Shown here in pieces: positions 43,921-51,893 of a DNA stretch of 64,000 nucleotides; the stretch's first letter is position 1; every line of letters starts with the position of its first letter. Source of the stretch: Spartobacteria bacterium LR76 (GTDB lineage: Bacteria; Verrucomicrobiota; Verrucomicrobiia; Chthoniobacterales; Terrimicrobiaceae); NCBI GenBank assembly GCA_003054655.1, contig QAYZ01000016.1, forward strand, positions 496,001 to 560,000. Reading direction: 5' to 3'. The notes below the pieces were generated by a model. The model saw nothing but the letters and a program-made list of their open reading frames with translations, searched no databases and had not been told where the DNA came from. A program made the translations under genes and the position numbers.

Positions 43921-44014
43921 ACTGAGGTTATCGGAAAGAATACAAATATGAGCGAATCCTGTAACAATCTAATAAAGAGTATATAAAGTTATATATATAC
44001 TATTAAAACGTATA

Positions 44015-44404
44015 TTAAATTCCGAGATCAAATGCCTTCTGGAGACCGGGTTTTTGGGGTTCTTGATTGAGGAACTGGAGGAGGGTGGCAGGAGTGACTT
44101 TCCCCGATAAACCGTCCGCAGTCAGGCGACGCAAGGCGGATGCCCAAGAGGAGTTTTTGGCGATCAGGTTCTTTAGTTCGCGCACAGGCGGACGTCGGTC
44201 AAAGGCGAGAAGTTCATCGAGGGGAACCTCGAGCGCCGTGGCCCATGTGGCCAGAGCTTCGGATGAGGGCTGGCGGAATCCGCGTTCGACATCGGCAATG
44301 AAGGCCGGAGACTTCAGGCCGGTTCGCTCGGCGAGAGCGCGCATGGAGAGTTTTCGGGCCTGACGAAGTTCTTTGAGCTTGTCGCCCAGGGTGCGTGTAC
44401 TCAT
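44015..44404 (-). CDS. XRE-family helix-turn-helix regulator
   Basis: A 129-residue regulator. The N-terminal XRE helix-turn-helix is clear (LGDKLKELRQARKLSMRAL, then ERTGLKSPAFIADVERGFRQ), with a C-terminal extension of about 60 residues that may dimerise or sense. The ATG at 44404 is chosen over a GTG at 44419 because a 7-bp inverted repeat immediately upstream would otherwise fall inside the gene. It precedes the VOC gene on the same strand with an AT-rich gap of about 45 bp. Confidence 0.85.
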   Translation of the reverse strand: MSTRTLGDKLKELRQARKLSMRALAERTGLKSPAFIADVERGFRQPSSEALATWATALEVPLDELLAFDRRPPVRELKNLIAKNSSWASALRRLTADGLSGKVTPATLLQFLNQEPQKPGLQKAFDLGI

Positions 44405-44427
44405 GCGCGAAAAATGCACGTTCGCGC
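44405..44427. promoter_or_regulatory. Inverted repeat directly before the XRE regulator
   Basis: GCGCGAA (44405-44411) and TTCGCGC (44421-44427) form a perfect 7-bp inverted repeat with a 9-base spacer, touching the ATG of the XRE gene. Position and symmetry suggest an autoregulatory operator or an RNA hairpin covering the translation start. No second copy was noticed nearby. Confidence 0.5.
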
Positions 44428-44484
44428 TTTAGCGTACAAGAAATATCGGAGAATTTGACCGTTTGCTTGTTCGCGGTCCCGCGA

Positions 44485-45738
44485 TCAAGGCGTATAAAAT
44501 CTCTCGACTTGCCGCTCGATCCAGTCGATTAGCTCGCTTTTTGCGGTCTCTCCTCCGACACGTCCGCTATAGGACTGGCAGGCGGTGCGAATAGTGTCGG
44601 AATCGATCAACTCGCGAAGCGTCCTGGCGAGGTGGGGTGTATCGAGGTGCCTGTAGGTCAGCATCTTGCCCAACCCCAATCGCGTGATGCGCTGCGCGTT
44701 GTCGGGCTGGTCATGGGACTTCGGAATGATGAGTTGGGGAATTCCCGCGGCAATCGCCTTGGAAGTCGTGCCGATACCTCCGTGATGCACGACAGCGAGA
44801 CATCTCGGGAAGATGTCCTCGAAGCGAACATGAGGATAATGAAATGTGCCGGGAGGCAGGACGATCTTGGGACGGTCCAGGCTGACCAAAAGGCAGCGTC
44901 GGCCGACCTCCCGGGTGGCTCGAATAGCGCAAGATTGAAAGTGCTCGATGTCAAAATTTGCCGAGCCATGAGTCCAGATGATTGGAGGCTCTCCGCTGGA
45001 CAGAAAGCTGTCCAAGTCGGGAGGCAAAGGCTGTGGGTCGAGCGTTACCGGGAAACTAGACGTTCGGACTCCGGCGGGCCAGTCTGGCTGCGGGCTGGCA
45101 AACCAATCGGGAAACATGGCGATGCCGCCGATACCCCCATGAAGCCCTTCGTCATAGAAGCTTCGCCATGGCGGAAGACCGAGATGAAGGCGGAGACGGT
45201 TGAGGGGGCGTTCCGCCACGATCCAGATCAGTCGATCCACCAGCCAGAAGAAAGCTCGCTTGAACCAAAGCGGCGTGCGCTGGAGGAGTCCCATGCTCGT
45301 CATGAAGAGGGGAAAGTCATGGATGCTGCGCACGCAGACTGGTTGCATGTGAACCATGATGCGGGGGATACCCTTGGCTTCGGCGAGCGAACCGATCGCG
45401 ACTCCCAGAGTGGAGAGGATGGCGAGGTCAAATCCCTCGCCAGCCCGTTCAAAGGCGGCGACGGCCTCGGGGATCGTGTCGACCATTCCCTTGATGACGG
45501 TACGCGGCCCGTGGCGGGTATCCCAAGCTTTTGGATTGCGAGCGAAGGCAAGAAACTGCTCTTCCGTACCGATGGGCACGGCGGTGAAGCCCTTTTTATC
45601 GATGAGTCGCTGGTAGTGGGGGGTGATGATAAAGACAATGTCGTGCCCCCGGGCAGCCATTCCCTCGGCGATCCAGATCAGGGGATTGACGTCCCCCTCG
45701 CTGCCGAACGGCGTAAAGAGAACCCGCAGACGCCTCAT
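44485..45738 (-). CDS. Glycosyltransferase, GT1/UGT family
   Basis: A 417-residue glycosyltransferase with GT-B fold. The N-terminus (VLFTPFGSEGDVNPLIWIAEGM) and the C-terminal donor-binding motif (AVVHHGGIGTTSKAIAAGIP, then PKSHDQPDNAQR) match sterol- or macrolide-type UDP-sugar transferases. No signal peptide is present. The gene overlaps the aldo/keto reductase gene upstream by 4 bp, so the two are co-translated. The acceptor is unknown; a lipid or small natural product is typical. Confidence 0.9.
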   Translation of the reverse strand: MRRLRVLFTPFGSEGDVNPLIWIAEGMAARGHDIVFIITPHYQRLIDKKGFTAVPIGTEEQFLAFARNPKAWDTRHGPRTVIKGMVDTIPEAVAAFERAGEGFDLAILSTLGVAIGSLAEAKGIPRIMVHMQPVCVRSIHDFPLFMTSMGLLQRTPLWFKRAFFWLVDRLIWIVAERPLNRLRLHLGLPPWRSFYDEGLHGGIGGIAMFPDWFASPQPDWPAGVRTSSFPVTLDPQPLPPDLDSFLSSGEPPIIWTHGSANFDIEHFQSCAIRATREVGRRCLLVSLDRPKIVLPPGTFHYPHVRFEDIFPRCLAVVHHGGIGTTSKAIAAGIPQLIIPKSHDQPDNAQRITRLGLGKMLTYRHLDTPHLARTLRELIDSDTIRTACQSYSGRVGGETAKSELIDWIERQVERFYTP

Positions 45739-46676
45739 GCGGCGAGAAAGGCAGCTTCTTCGGCGGTCAGGATGAGATCAGCGTGGGGAAAGAGTTCTGC
45801 GGCCTGCTCACCGCTGCGAACCCCAATGATCGCCCCGGTGACCGCTGGATTGTGGAGTGTCCAGGCTGCCGCCACCGCGCCAGCGGGTACGTTGCGATCT
45901 GCCGCCACCTTCTTGACCCGGTCGGCGAGCGCGAGATTGCTTGAGAGTTTGGGTTCCTGAAACTCCGGGTTCTTTCGTCGCCAGTCATTTTCCGGCAGCG
46001 TTGAGGCTCGATCACGGATCATGGCTCCGGTGAGCAAGCCGGAACCCATGGGCGAGTAGACGATGACTCCGATCTGATGTTGGTGGCAAAAGGGCAGCTC
46101 TTGTCCTTCCACGGCTCGCTTCACCAGCGAATACGGAGGCTGGAGCGAGGTAATGCGTGCGATCTCCGAGGCGGAGGCGAGTTCATCCCGGCTGAAGTTG
46201 GACACTCCCGCCCAGCGGATTTTGCCTTCTTGTTTCAACTCATTCAGCGCCGCCCAGCCCTCCAGCGTCTCCTCCAGATCGTCCGCAGGCCAGTGGATTT
46301 GATAGAGATCGATGACCTCCACCCTCAGCCGCCGGAGGCTGGCTTCGCACTCCTGGCGAATGGACTCCCGACGGGTCGAGTAATCGACATCGCGGTTTTC
46401 GTTCCAAACCATCCCGCATTTGGTGAAGACATAGGGACGTGCGCCGTTCCACGTGGCGAGGGCGGAGGCGACGATCTCCTCGGAATGTCCGAGACCGTAG
46501 ACGGCGGCGGTGTCGATCCAGTTGACGCCGAGTTCCAGCGCCTTGTGGATGGCGGAGATGGAGGCGGAGTCGTCCTGTGTGCTCCAGCCAAACTTCCAAT
46601 CCCCGCCGATGGCCCAGGCTCCGAGTCCGAACCGGGTGATGGAGAGATCCGAATTGCCGAGGGGCTTGGTGATCAT
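45735..46676 (-). CDS. Aldo/keto reductase
   Basis: A 313-residue NADPH-dependent oxidoreductase. The catalytic tetrad can be followed: Asp in NWIDTAAVYGLGHSEE with Tyr four residues on, Lys in VFTKCGM, and His in LYQIHWP. GVSNFSRDEL and IIGVRSGEQAAE are typical of the general stress/potassium-channel-beta-like group. The ATG at 46676 (MITKPLGNSDL) is chosen over an upstream in-frame TTG. It overlaps the glycosyltransferase gene by 4 bp. Confidence 0.92.
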   Translation of the reverse strand: MITKPLGNSDLSITRFGLGAWAIGGDWKFGWSTQDDSASISAIHKALELGVNWIDTAAVYGLGHSEEIVASALATWNGARPYVFTKCGMVWNENRDVDYSTRRESIRQECEASLRRLRVEVIDLYQIHWPADDLEETLEGWAALNELKQEGKIRWAGVSNFSRDELASASEIARITSLQPPYSLVKRAVEGQELPFCHQHQIGVIVYSPMGSGLLTGAMIRDRASTLPENDWRRKNPEFQEPKLSSNLALADRVKKVAADRNVPAGAVAAAWTLHNPAVTGAIIGVRSGEQAAELFPHADLILTAEEAAFLAA

Positions 46677-46746
46677 GACCCCAAAGAAATCAGCCCGGAG
46701 CTGCTTTTTCAACTGCGCGTGCGGTGAGTTTGGCTATGGTGTCGCC

Positions 46747-47109
46747 ATGCCGACGAACGTTCTAGGTAGCGATCTGCAATGCTGCTGCACTTCACCTATG
46801 ACTGGATTTTATCGCGACGGGTATTGCCGCACGGGTCCGGGAGACTACGGATTGCACACCGTGTGCGCCGTGATGACCGAGGAGTTTCTCAAGTTCAGCA
46901 AGGCGATGGGCAATGACCTGAGCACCCCCCGGCTCGATATGGCTTTCCCAGGACTGCAACCCGGAGATCGGTGGTGTCTTTGTGTGGAGCGCTGGAAAGA
47001 AGCCTACGATGCGGGGATGGCTCCCCCGGTGGTGCTGGAGTCGACCCATACCTCGGCTCTGGAATTCGTCTCCCGAGAGGAACTCTCGCAGCACGCTATC
47101 GACGCCTGA
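46747..47109 (+). CDS. DUF2237 family protein
   Basis: A 120-residue protein matching the DUF2237 family: NVLGSDLQCCCTSPMTGFYR, then GPGDYGLHTVCAVMTEEFL and GDRWCLCVERWKEA. It is rich in Cys in the N-terminal part. Family members are small soluble proteins without known function. The gene is divergent from the aldo/keto reductase (70-bp gap) and 8 bp before the DJ-1 family gene, with which it is probably co-transcribed. Confidence 0.9.
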   Translation: MPTNVLGSDLQCCCTSPMTGFYRDGYCRTGPGDYGLHTVCAVMTEEFLKFSKAMGNDLSTPRLDMAFPGLQPGDRWCLCVERWKEAYDAGMAPPVVLESTHTSALEFVSREELSQHAIDA

Positions 47110-47117
47110 TCCCGGCC

Positions 47118-47657
47118 ATGAACAAGCGAGTTCTTTGCCTGCTGGCCGCTGGGTTTGAGGAGATCGAGACCGTGACGCCGATCGATCTGCTGCGGCGTGC
47201 AGCCGTGGATGTCACGGTAGCTGCTCTCGGGGAAAGCCTGTCCGTGACGGGGCGGAGCGGCCTCACCATGCAGGCTGATGTCTTGTTGTCCCAGGTGGAT
47301 GGAGGAGATTACGATCTTTTGTTCCTTCCTGGCGGACCCGGGGTCAAGGGAATGAGGGAGGATGGCCGGCCAGCGGCTCTTGCCCAGGCATTTGCCTCTG
47401 CGGGGAAGACCGTGACCGCGATCTGTGCGGCGCCTGCGATCTTGCATGATGCCGGGGTGCTGGCCGGAAAGGCCTTTACGGCACACTTCTCGGTTCGCGA
47501 AGAGCTGGGAGGCACCCGGGAAGACCGGGTGGTGATGGATGGCGGCGTGATCACGTCACGCGGAGCGGGGACGGCTCTGGACTTTGGGTTGGCGCTCGTC
47601 CGAGAGCTCTGCGGTCAGGAAAAAGCCGACGAAATCGCCAGGTCGATCATGGCCTGA
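47118..47657 (+). CDS. DJ-1/PfpI family protein (YajL-like)
   Basis: A 179-residue protein of the DJ-1/ThiJ/PfpI family. The acidic residue near the N-terminus lies in AAGFEEIETVTPIDLLRRA and the nucleophile-elbow Cys in TAICAAPAIL. FLPGGPGVKGM and VVMDGGVITSRGAGTALDF complete the signature. The best match in type is the DJ-1/YajL subgroup, considered a redox-sensitive chaperone or deglycase. It converges on the ion-channel gene with a 3-bp gap. Confidence 0.92.
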   Translation: MNKRVLCLLAAGFEEIETVTPIDLLRRAAVDVTVAALGESLSVTGRSGLTMQADVLLSQVDGGDYDLLFLPGGPGVKGMREDGRPAALAQAFASAGKTVTAICAAPAILHDAGVLAGKAFTAHFSVREELGGTREDRVVMDGGVITSRGAGTALDFGLALVRELCGQEKADEIARSIMA

Positions 47658-47660
47658 AGT

Positions 47661-48110
47661 CTACAGTGTCATCCAGATTTTCTGGATGATCAGGAAGAGA
47701 AAAGCAGTCGAGCACCCGAACATCAGGAGGCCATTGATGGCCATGATCGGACCCAATACCCGCCATGGCGGGCGAAGCACGAGATCTCCATAGCCCAGTG
47801 CGGTGATCGAGGTGCCGGTGAAGTAAAGGCTTTCGCTGAAGGTGGGGAATTCCTTCATGCGCCAAAAGAGCAGCGCCCACGCTCCGGCCTCGGCGAGATG
47901 GGTGATGAAGAGGACAAAGAAAGCCGTCAGAATAATCAGCGGTCCGGCGATATGCGCCTCTGGGCCGCGGGTGATCTTTCCCGCATGGTGGACAAGGCCC
48001 CAGCCCATCTCAAACATGATCCACGTGTGCATGGCGAAAAGCCCGGCGGCGAGAAGCAGGCCGATTAAGTAGATCTGATGCACCGTGTAGCGCTTCCGTT
48101 TTTCGCTCAT
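47661..48110 (-). CDS. Two-transmembrane-type ion channel protein
   Basis: A 149-residue membrane protein. Hydrophobic helices lie at about 12-34, 53-80 and 114-146. Between the last two is a pore-loop-like segment SLYFTGTSITALGYGDLVL, whose ALGYGD resembles the potassium selectivity filter T-x-G-Y-G-D. There is no cytoplasmic RCK or nucleotide-binding domain, so gating is unclear. The extra N-terminal helix makes it a three-helix version of the Ion_trans_2 (KcsA-like) core. Confidence 0.85.
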   Translation of the reverse strand: MSEKRKRYTVHQIYLIGLLLAAGLFAMHTWIMFEMGWGLVHHAGKITRGPEAHIAGPLIILTAFFVLFITHLAEAGAWALLFWRMKEFPTFSESLYFTGTSITALGYGDLVLRPPWRVLGPIMAINGLLMFGCSTAFLFLIIQKIWMTL

Positions 48111-48163
48111 TGCCTGCTATGCATTCGGGAAAGAACCCGGATAGACCAAGAAAAATCGTTCCG

Positions 48164-49336
48164 CTAGACGACCTGGCCTGCGGCATGCCCGCTGGCCCAC
48201 GCCCACTGAAAGTTATACCCGCCGAGCCAGCCGGTGACATCGACGACCTCGCCGATGAAATACAGGCCGGAGACCTTGCGGCTCTCCATCGTCTTGGAGG
48301 ACAGCTCGCTGGTGTTTACTCCGCCCAGGGTGACCTCGGCCTTCGGGTATCCCTCGGTCCCCTGCAGGTCGGGACTCCAGGCATGGAGACATTGCGTGAC
48401 GGCGGCGATTTCCGGATTGCGGCAATGGCCCAGCGGTTTCTCCACCGCGTGGTGTCGGGTCCACTCCTCGGCAAACCGCTGGGGCCAGAGACGGGAGAGC
48501 ACCTGGCGGATTGTCTCGCCGGACTGGCGCGACGCGCCAAGCCAGCTCTCGCCGGGGTGATCCGGCAGCAGGTCAAAAGAGATCGGCTGGCCGGGCTTCC
48601 AGAAGGAGGAAATCTGCAGGATGGCCGGGCCGCTGAGTCCGCGGTGGGTAAAAAGCAGCGACTCGTGAAAGCTGGCCGGGCCGGTCTTTGCCACGACAGG
48701 AAGGGAGAGTCCGGCCAGAGATTTCCAGCGGGCGAGTTCGGACGGCGTCCAGGTGAGGGGAACGAGACCGGGGCGGGGCGCGATGACATCAATCCCAAAC
48801 TGCCGGGCGAGATCATGCCCGAAGCTTGTGGCTCCGAGTTTCGGAAAAGAAAGTCCGCCTGTCGCTACGACGAGAGAGTCGCAGGCATAGTCCGCCTCAC
48901 TCGTTTTAATAGCGAACTGCTCCAGACGCTGGATGGAATGCACTCTGGCATTGGTGACGATCTCCACTCCGCCATTGGCGCATTCCGCGAGGAGGAGCTC
49001 GATGATTTCGCGCGAGCTTGTGTCGCAAAACTGTTGCCCGAGCTTTTTCTCGTGATAGCGGATGCCGTGTTTCTCCACGAGAGCAAGGAAATCCCAGGGA
49101 GTGAACCGGGCGAGTGCCGATCGGCAAAAGTCGGGATTCCCGGAGAGATAATTCCCCGGGCCTGCGCCGAGATTGGTAAAGTTGCATCGCCCTCCTCCGG
49201 AAATGGCGATTTTCCGGCCGACCCGGTCATTGTGTTCGAGGAGCGCGACAGAGCGGCCACGCTGACCGGCGACCAAGGCGCACATGAGTCCGGCCGCGCC
49301 TCCGCCGAGAACGACGACATCCCGCTGTACTGTCAC
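48164..49336 (-). CDS. BaiN/HI0933-type flavoprotein
   Basis: A 390-residue FAD-dependent oxidoreductase. The N-terminal dinucleotide motif is VVVLGGGAAGLMCALVAGQR, followed by the family signature GRKIAISGGGRCNFTN. The C-terminal end GGYNFQWAWASGHAAGQ also fits this aminoacetone-oxidase-family or BaiN-like group. Substrates of most members are unknown. It is the last gene of a minus-strand row with the lipoprotein gene 6 bp upstream. Confidence 0.92.
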   Translation of the reverse strand: MTVQRDVVVLGGGAAGLMCALVAGQRGRSVALLEHNDRVGRKIAISGGGRCNFTNLGAGPGNYLSGNPDFCRSALARFTPWDFLALVEKHGIRYHEKKLGQQFCDTSSREIIELLLAECANGGVEIVTNARVHSIQRLEQFAIKTSEADYACDSLVVATGGLSFPKLGATSFGHDLARQFGIDVIAPRPGLVPLTWTPSELARWKSLAGLSLPVVAKTGPASFHESLLFTHRGLSGPAILQISSFWKPGQPISFDLLPDHPGESWLGASRQSGETIRQVLSRLWPQRFAEEWTRHHAVEKPLGHCRNPEIAAVTQCLHAWSPDLQGTEGYPKAEVTLGGVNTSELSSKTMESRKVSGLYFIGEVVDVTGWLGGYNFQWAWASGHAAGQVV

Positions 49337-49342
49337 GCGAGC

Positions 49343-49807
49343 TTAAAGCGGCGGGGCAAGGATTCGCACCGTCGGGTCGTTCTGCCGTTTGGTCGAGTAG
49401 ATGTTGGCGGGGCCAACATTCCTGACCTCGTATCCCAGCAGGACAAACTCGGGGTAAAATCCATCGCTGGCCGGCTCGTAGACCGTCTCACCGGAGAAGT
49501 ACCCGGTCAGCTTGTACTCGTAGTTATTATCCGAGCCGATCTCGTTGCGTTCACGATCCGGGGCCAGCTTGCGCTGCTCATTGATCATGACGAGTTTCGC
49601 GGATTTCCAGGGCTTGCCGGGTTCACGCACCCAGCCCCATACCTTGTAGTCCTTTTTGTACATGCGGCGACCGACGAAGTAGTTGCCGGGAGCCTCTTGC
49701 AGGATGGCCGCATTGGCCGCAGCGCGTGCGCTGGCATCGGGGTCTACGGTTTCGCAGCCGGTGAAAACCACTGCCGCGGTGAGCGCAAGGAGAAGGATGC
49801 GAATCAT
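49343..49807 (-). CDS. Small lipoprotein of unknown function
   Basis: A 154-residue lipoprotein. The signal sequence ends in a lipobox (AVVFTGC, Cys18). The mature part has no recognised domain but contains conserved-looking aromatic patches (NYFVGRRMYKKDYKVWGWVR, TGYFSGETVYEPASDGFYPE). The ATG at 49807 overlaps the stop of the DUF4380-like gene by 4 bp and puts the lipobox at the normal distance. Its role is unknown. Confidence 0.82.
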   Translation of the reverse strand: MIRILLLALTAAVVFTGCETVDPDASARAAANAAILQEAPGNYFVGRRMYKKDYKVWGWVREPGKPWKSAKLVMINEQRKLAPDRERNEIGSDNNYEYKLTGYFSGETVYEPASDGFYPEFVLLGYEVRNVGPANIYSTKRQNDPTVRILAPPL

Positions 49808-50730
49808 CGGAGATGGGTCTGCTTGAGGAAACCTTCCATCCACTCCGCCAGCGAATCCTCCGACTCGATACGCATTTCCTGGGTAAGAGGAAATACATAC
49901 CAATCCTCGACGTGGACGACGGATTCTCCCTGAGCCAGGGTCTTTAGCGCGCCGAGAGACTCGATCTCCATCATTTCGGAGTTTGTGAAGGTTTCGAAAT
50001 TACAGCCTCCGTCGGGATACTGGGCGCCGGTCTCGTATGCGAAGGTTTTGATAAAAATGGAGTCCGGAAGCACATAGGCGATCCAGTGTTCCCGGTGAGC
50101 GAGGCCGAGTTTCGTCGGGGGGTAGTCCTCAGCCTGGCGGAGAAGCCAGAACTTTTGGCCAAAGGTCAGCCGGGCATCGGAAAGATCAGTGTACGGCCAC
50201 AGGACCATGCCGCGATTGGGGAGGAGATCTTTCGGGTGCGAGCCGAGGGGCGGTTGCGGGATGATCTGCAGGCCGCCGGGCTGCATTACGCTCAAGGCCC
50301 AGGGAGCGGCAAACACGGGTTCGCGATCCTCGTTGGTGATGATGTGCCGGATCGTGGCACGCGGAGCATCGTCATGCACGAGCAGGCCGAGGGTTTTTTT
50401 GACCCGCTGAGGCGTCTGCTGCACGCATTCGATGAGGACTTCGCCGGTGGCGAGATCCTGCCGGGAGAGCACGGGTTCGTTGTCGATGTGGTAATCGCCG
50501 TTGGGGTCTTCGGGAGCGAGCCAGAGGCGATGCCCGCCCCGGATCATCCACTCCGTCTCATTTTGTCCGCCGAGTTGTTCCTCATAGACCTTGAAGACGT
50601 TGTCGTGCTGGTGGCTCTTGAAAAGGATGACGCGCGGCCCGACATCGGTGGTGACTACGAGTTCGATGTCCTCATTCGCCAGCCGCAGGGAGTTTTTCCA
50701 CTTATTAAAAGAGATGGTTTCGATATTCAT
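49804..50730 (-). CDS. DUF4380-like protein (galactose mutarotase-like fold)
   Basis: A 308-residue protein with no signal peptide. The pattern of beta-rich segments (LANEDIELVVTTDVGPRVI, GGHRLWLAPEDPNGDYH, NEPVLSRQDLATG, LSVMQPGGLQIIPQPP) resembles DUF4380 and other mutarotase-like super-sandwich proteins that handle sugars. Family identity is likely but not proven by eye. It is translationally coupled with the lipoprotein gene. A sugar-epimerase or sugar-binding role is inference. Confidence 0.78.
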   Translation of the reverse strand: MNIETISFNKWKNSLRLANEDIELVVTTDVGPRVILFKSHQHDNVFKVYEEQLGGQNETEWMIRGGHRLWLAPEDPNGDYHIDNEPVLSRQDLATGEVLIECVQQTPQRVKKTLGLLVHDDAPRATIRHIITNEDREPVFAAPWALSVMQPGGLQIIPQPPLGSHPKDLLPNRGMVLWPYTDLSDARLTFGQKFWLLRQAEDYPPTKLGLAHREHWIAYVLPDSIFIKTFAYETGAQYPDGGCNFETFTNSEMMEIESLGALKTLAQGESVVHVEDWYVFPLTQEMRIESEDSLAEWMEGFLKQTHLR

Positions 50731-50891
50731 GGAAAAGCGAGCACAAGCGGTAAGACAATGGCTTTGCGGTTAGAGGGTTTCGGCAGGGCGGACGAGCGTC
50801 AGAACGATGGTTTCGGCATATCGGGATTCGTCGCAAAATTCAAGCTCATCCGCGCAACTCCCTGCGGCAAAATACGCGGCTGGTCAGAAAG

Positions 50892-51893
50892 TTACGCCAA
50901 AACCGTGGCGCAGACCTGACCATGATAACCGGCACTGGCTACCAGCACCCGCCTGTAGTCTCCGGATGCAACCAGATGATGAGCGAGAATTACCTGTTGC
51001 ATGGCGCTGGCGGCGAGAGATTCGCCGAAAAATGGTCCCGAGGAGAGGAAGGTGATTTTTGGGAAAACCTCCCGGATGGCCTTTCGCTCCATCAAGGCCA
51101 CATTGCTGGTTGCCATGGAGGAAATGCAGGCATCCGGGGCGTATTCCGAAGGAATGCTCTGTAATATCCGAACGAGTTTGGATGCCGCATCGCTGTTTGA
51201 GCCGAAGGAATAGCCGCCGTGGGTGAAGACGATACCCTTTTCTGTCGAGGAACTTTCCAGCAACAATGCGCCTGCTCCCTCCGCGGGAAGGAGGCCGCGG
51301 GTGAGACCCCAGCGGAGATAGGCGCTCGCGTTGATGCGGTCGAGTTCCTGCGCCGCCACCATGAGGCAGCGTTTTTCCTTTCGGGCGAGCAGAAGCGCGC
51401 GGGCCGAGTCGAGGGCGGCCAGGGCGGCGGCGCCATCACCGACGAAGGTGAGCGCCTCATCTCTCAATCCCAGGGAGGCGGCTACATGACTGGCCGGAGC
51501 ATTGTACACCGTCTCGGGGAACAGGAGCGGGCTTCCCGAGCCCGCGCCACGGGTGACGATATCCTGATAAAATCGTCGCGTGTAGACTACGCTGCCATCC
51601 CCGGCCAGGAACAAAAGGGGCAGGTTCGCGAGTTCATCCTCCGAGAGGGAAATCCCCGCCATCGCATCCCGCGCGGCCGCCACGGCGAAATGGGAAATCA
51701 CGCTGGATCGGCGGAGGCGTGGGATGCCTGAGACGTCTTGTATGAATGCCGGGTCGATCGGAAGGACCGGCGTTTCATAGCCTTCCGGCTGGTCCGGAGT
51801 GGCCGGGAGATGGTCTTTTACCCGGGAAATAGCCTCGGCCGGGGTGCGGCCAACAGGGGTGATCCATCCCGTCCCAATAATACGCAGGCTCAT
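50892..51893 (-). CDS. Ketosynthase-fold protein lacking catalytic residues
   Basis: A 333-residue protein with the thiolase fold of beta-ketoacyl synthases. It opens LRIIGTGWITPVGRTPAEAI, as ketosynthases do. The nucleophile region reads LTFVGDGAAALAALDSA where the active partner has ISNACASGSNAL, so the Cys is gone. The two His motifs (HGTGT and GHxxGAAG) are also missing. It overlaps the active FabF-like gene by 4 bp, which suggests a heterodimer like the chain-length-factor arrangement of type II polyketide synthases. Product unknown. Confidence 0.8.
   Translation of the reverse strand: MSLRIIGTGWITPVGRTPAEAISRVKDHLPATPDQPEGYETPVLPIDPAFIQDVSGIPRLRRSSVISHFAVAAARDAMAGISLSEDELANLPLLFLAGDGSVVYTRRFYQDIVTRGAGSGSPLLFPETVYNAPASHVAASLGLRDEALTFVGDGAAALAALDSARALLLARKEKRCLMVAAQELDRINASAYLRWGLTRGLLPAEGAGALLLESSSTEKGIVFTHGGYSFGSNSDAASKLVRILQSIPSEYAPDACISSMATSNVALMERKAIREVFPKITFLSSGPFFGESLAASAMQQVILAHHLVASGDYRRVLVASAGYHGQVCATVLA

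Noticed and set aside
48110..49933. 607-residue plus-strand frame opposite the BaiN-like flavoprotein and lipoprotein genes
   Set aside because: Antisense shadow of G+C-rich genes with convincing motifs.
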